A stretch of DNA of 16,442 nucleotides from UBA3210 sp963610315 (GTDB taxonomy: Bacteria; Bacillota_I; Bacilli_A; RFN20; CAG-449), in assembly GCA_963610315.1 (NCBI GenBank), contig CAVDMV010000028.1:1-16442 (forward strand). The letters run 5' to 3'. Within the stretch, counting starts at the first letter, position 1. Every line of letters begins with the position of its first letter. The notes below the pieces were generated by a model that did no database searches, had not been told where the DNA came from, and was given only the letters and a program-made list of their open reading frames with translations. Of this stretch, positions 14,393-16,442 are shown piece after piece. Made by a program: the position numbers and the translations under genes.

Positions 14393-16442
14393 AGAATGAC
14401 CAAGAAGATGAATTATTAATCGCATTAGATAATAACTCTAAATCAACCGCGATATTAGAAGTAATCTCATCGATATTATTAAATTTACCATTACCAGAAA
14501 GAGTTATAACGCTCATCTTTGTATCAAAAGTAAATGAAGTTAAATAATCTCCGTGTTTAGTTGTATTTTCATCGACATTAATATCTGTTTCTAAGTTAGT
14601 TAAATGAACATTTAAATTACTTAATGAAGACATTAATTGTGTTCCATCTAACGTTACATTTGTTGTACCAGTTTTACTAGATCCATCATAAGAATAAGAA
14701 TAATTCTTTAAAATTGTATTAATATCAATATTAGGAGAAGTGTTTGAAACGCTGTCTTCAATAGTTCCACTTATTGTAGATTTAGAGCCTAAAATAATAT
14801 TTATAATTTCTGCGATATTCTCTTTTTTACCGATGTAATTAGTATCCTCTTCAACAAAGGTATAAACTCTATTCTTTTTACTCTTATTATTTCTAAGGTA
14901 AACTTTTTCTTCAGTTGGTGAATATAATAATTTAGATTGACCTCCATCCATGACTAAGAATAAATAATTCGCATTAAATGTAACTTCAATGTAAGGCTTA
15001 TTGTCATCATCTAAGACAATTTTTATGTCATAACCAATATTTTGTAAATTCCATTTACCTAAGTTCATAGATAAGCTTCCAGTTACATGATATTTTCTTA
15101 AGTTTGCCGTATTAACGAAAGCTTTTAATAATGTAGGAATATTACCTAAATAATAATATTTACCTAATTCATTATTATCATTAGTTACATCAATTGAATT
15201 TAGTAATGAAGTTTCTTCTTCCGTAAAGGAATTAGAAATATCTAAGTCAATATTAAATACTTCACATGATGACGAATACATATTCTCTAATTTTAGTTTA
15301 GAAATTAAAGATTGATCTTTTGAAGAACATACTTTTAATAAAATAATATTCTTATTTACATTTTCATTATCCTTATTAAAGTCTTCTCCATATAAAGAAG
15401 TATAAATATCTTTTGCGTTTAACCTAATTTCAAATTCACTTCCTACATCATTTTGACTAATAGTATATGACTCAAATAAGTTATCTAAATTGACGTTAAA
15501 ATCAGGAATCTTACTTGAAGAAGTAATACCACTTAAGACACTTGTATCTAATGAATCCGCACTTCCTAAATTAGTTAATAAAGCTTTTATAATAGGAGAA
15601 TTAATTCCCATTAAATCACAGCCATATTGGGCTAAAGAAGCAAATTCATTTCTTGAAAGATAGCCTTTTAAATTTGGTCCATAATTAATAAATAATGAAT
15701 CTTTATTAATAACTTCATTGTTTTTAGTATATCTAGGTAAATAAGATAAAGAGAAGTTATGTGTTGAAGTAGTTACGTTATTATTTTTGTCATACTCATA
15801 AGCATTTAATGTAACATTATTAATATTGAATTTTATTTCATCCTCTAAAGAAAGAACAATTTTACCTGAATAATCAAATAATTTCTTATTATCTTTAGAT
15901 ACATAATTAGATGATGTACTAGATGAAGTAGAAATAACAAATTTCTTTTGTTTTAATGTATTCTTTAATGATACAATTTGATCTATTACAGACTTTAATG
16001 AAGAACGAGTAACATAATTACTTGCCTCGATCTTATTAATAGATGAAAAATAATTATTTTTATAGAATAAGTTTAATTCAAAATCACTATTTAAGGAAAT
16101 TTGTCCTTTTGAAGTATTTAAATTAACTTCAATTGAGTTTAAATCAATAAAGTTAATATTGTATTTAGAAGCGATTTCTTCTAACGAAAGAACAAAACTT
16201 ATTTCACTTTCGTTATCATTTAAAGAAGCATAATTTAGTGAAGAAATAATCTTATTAATATCAATATAAGAAGATATATTATTTGAAGAATTATTTTCTT
16301 TTGAGGAAATAACATATGAGATAAAACTATCTAGACCACGAGATAATTCATCAATAATTTCAGTAACTTTAGAATAATTAATATTAAAATCTAAAGATAA
16401 GGAATCTTCTAAATATTTAATAACTTCTAACCATTCTTCATA
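14391..16442 (-). CDS. Large repeat-containing protein of unknown function (5' end outside window)
   Basis: The frame is open from the TAA at 14391 to the window edge, giving at least 683 residues, with the start not visible. A Met codon at 15611 is internal: it has no ribosome site and the frame stays open for 277 codons upstream with no other Met. The protein is rich in Ser, Asn, Ile, Leu and Lys, with alternating hydrophobic and polar residues, as in secreted beta-rich proteins. There are few cysteines and no TM segment in the visible part. Related segments starting DIN.II, NVNLDNL and DIN.IL lie near 16262, 15503 and 14732, about 255 codons apart. Each of the two complete intervals contains a second half beginning SGKI..SL or TGSL..NL. 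The visible part thus holds two complete intervals of a divergent ~255-residue repeat plus partial ends. A signal peptide or lipobox may lie upstream. I do not recognise a family. Confidence 0.8.
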   Translation of the reverse strand, partial: YEEWLEVIKYLEDSLSLDFNINYSKVTEIIDELSRGLDSFISYVISSKENNSSNNISSYIDINKIISSLNYASLNDNESEISFVLSLEEIASKYNINFIDLNSIEVNLNTSKGQISLNSDFELNLFYKNNYFSSINKIEASNYVTRSSLKSVIDQIVSLKNTLKQKKFVISTSSSTSSNYVSKDNKKLFDYSGKIVLSLEDEIKFNINNVTLNAYEYDKNNNVTTSTHNFSLSYLPRYTKNNEVINKDSLFINYGPNLKGYLSRNEFASLAQYGCDLMGINSPIIKALLTNLGSADSLDTSVLSGITSSSKIPDFNVNLDNLFESYTISQNDVGSEFEIRLNAKDIYTSLYGEDFNKDNENVNKNIILLKVCSSKDQSLISKLKLENMYSSSCEVFNIDLDISNSFTEEETSLLNSIDVTNDNNELGKYYYLGNIPTLLKAFVNTANLRKYHVTGSLSMNLGKWNLQNIGYDIKIVLDDDNKPYIEVTFNANYLFLVMDGGQSKLLYSPTEEKVYLRNNKSKKNRVYTFVEEDTNYIGKKENIAEIINIILGSKSTISGTIEDSVSNTSPNIDINTILKNYSYSYDGSSKTGTTNVTLDGTQLMSSLSNLNVHLTNLETDINVDENTTKHGDYLTSFTFDTKMSVITLSGNGKFNNIDEITSNIAVDLELLSNAINNSSSWSF

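Noticed and set aside
15609..15611. ATG at 15611 as the start of the right-edge gene
   Set aside because: There is no ribosome site upstream, the frame stays open to the window edge, and the repeat architecture continues across it.

Overview
The window is AT-rich (roughly 30% G+C by eye) and every gene lies on the minus strand. Shine-Dalgarno sequences are strong (GGAG, AAGGTG), leaders are short, and low-GC hairpin-plus-U terminators close each unit. A valine T-box leader precedes valS. These traits point to a low-GC Bacillota lineage, in the Bacilli/Erysipelotrichia/Mollicutes-like part of the tree. UGA is used as a stop (HAD gene ending at 10289) and Trp is UGG, so this is the standard bacterial code, not the Mycoplasma code. 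I cannot name the species. A collagen-like lipoprotein and a very large secreted-type protein would suit a host-associated gut organism, but that is inference.

Transcription runs from high to low coordinates in five units. (1) 16442 to 14391 is the 3' part of a gene for a large protein of unknown function. It is open to the window edge and closed by a strong terminator. (2) A promoter at 14307-14335 and a valine T-box drive valS (14082-11491), which ends in a hairpin terminator. (3) An extended -10 promoter at 11409-11417 drives five closely packed genes: a small charged protein, two HAD-superfamily hydrolases (start and stop overlapping as ATGA), a cyclophilin-type prolyl isomerase and a three-TM membrane protein. 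A terminator at 7942-7971 follows. (4) A promoter at 7910-7939 drives a DUF697/YcjF-like membrane protein, a nuclease plus XPD-type helicase fusion and lepA. This unit ends in a terminator that contains the lepA stop codon. (5) A promoter at 2462-2490 with a cre-like operator drives a lipoprotein with collagen-like Gly-X-Y segments and Ig-like domains.

The central block is housekeeping: translation (ValS, LepA), protein folding (cyclophilin), phosphometabolite hydrolysis (HADs) and DNA repair (helicase). The two ends carry surface or secreted proteins. I see no CRISPR array, IS element, prophage, rRNA or tRNA gene. The best candidates for something undescribed are the ~255-residue repeat architecture of the right-edge protein, the HAD enzyme with DFN in place of DxD, and a marked excess of the palindrome CGCG that is confined to the housekeeping block.
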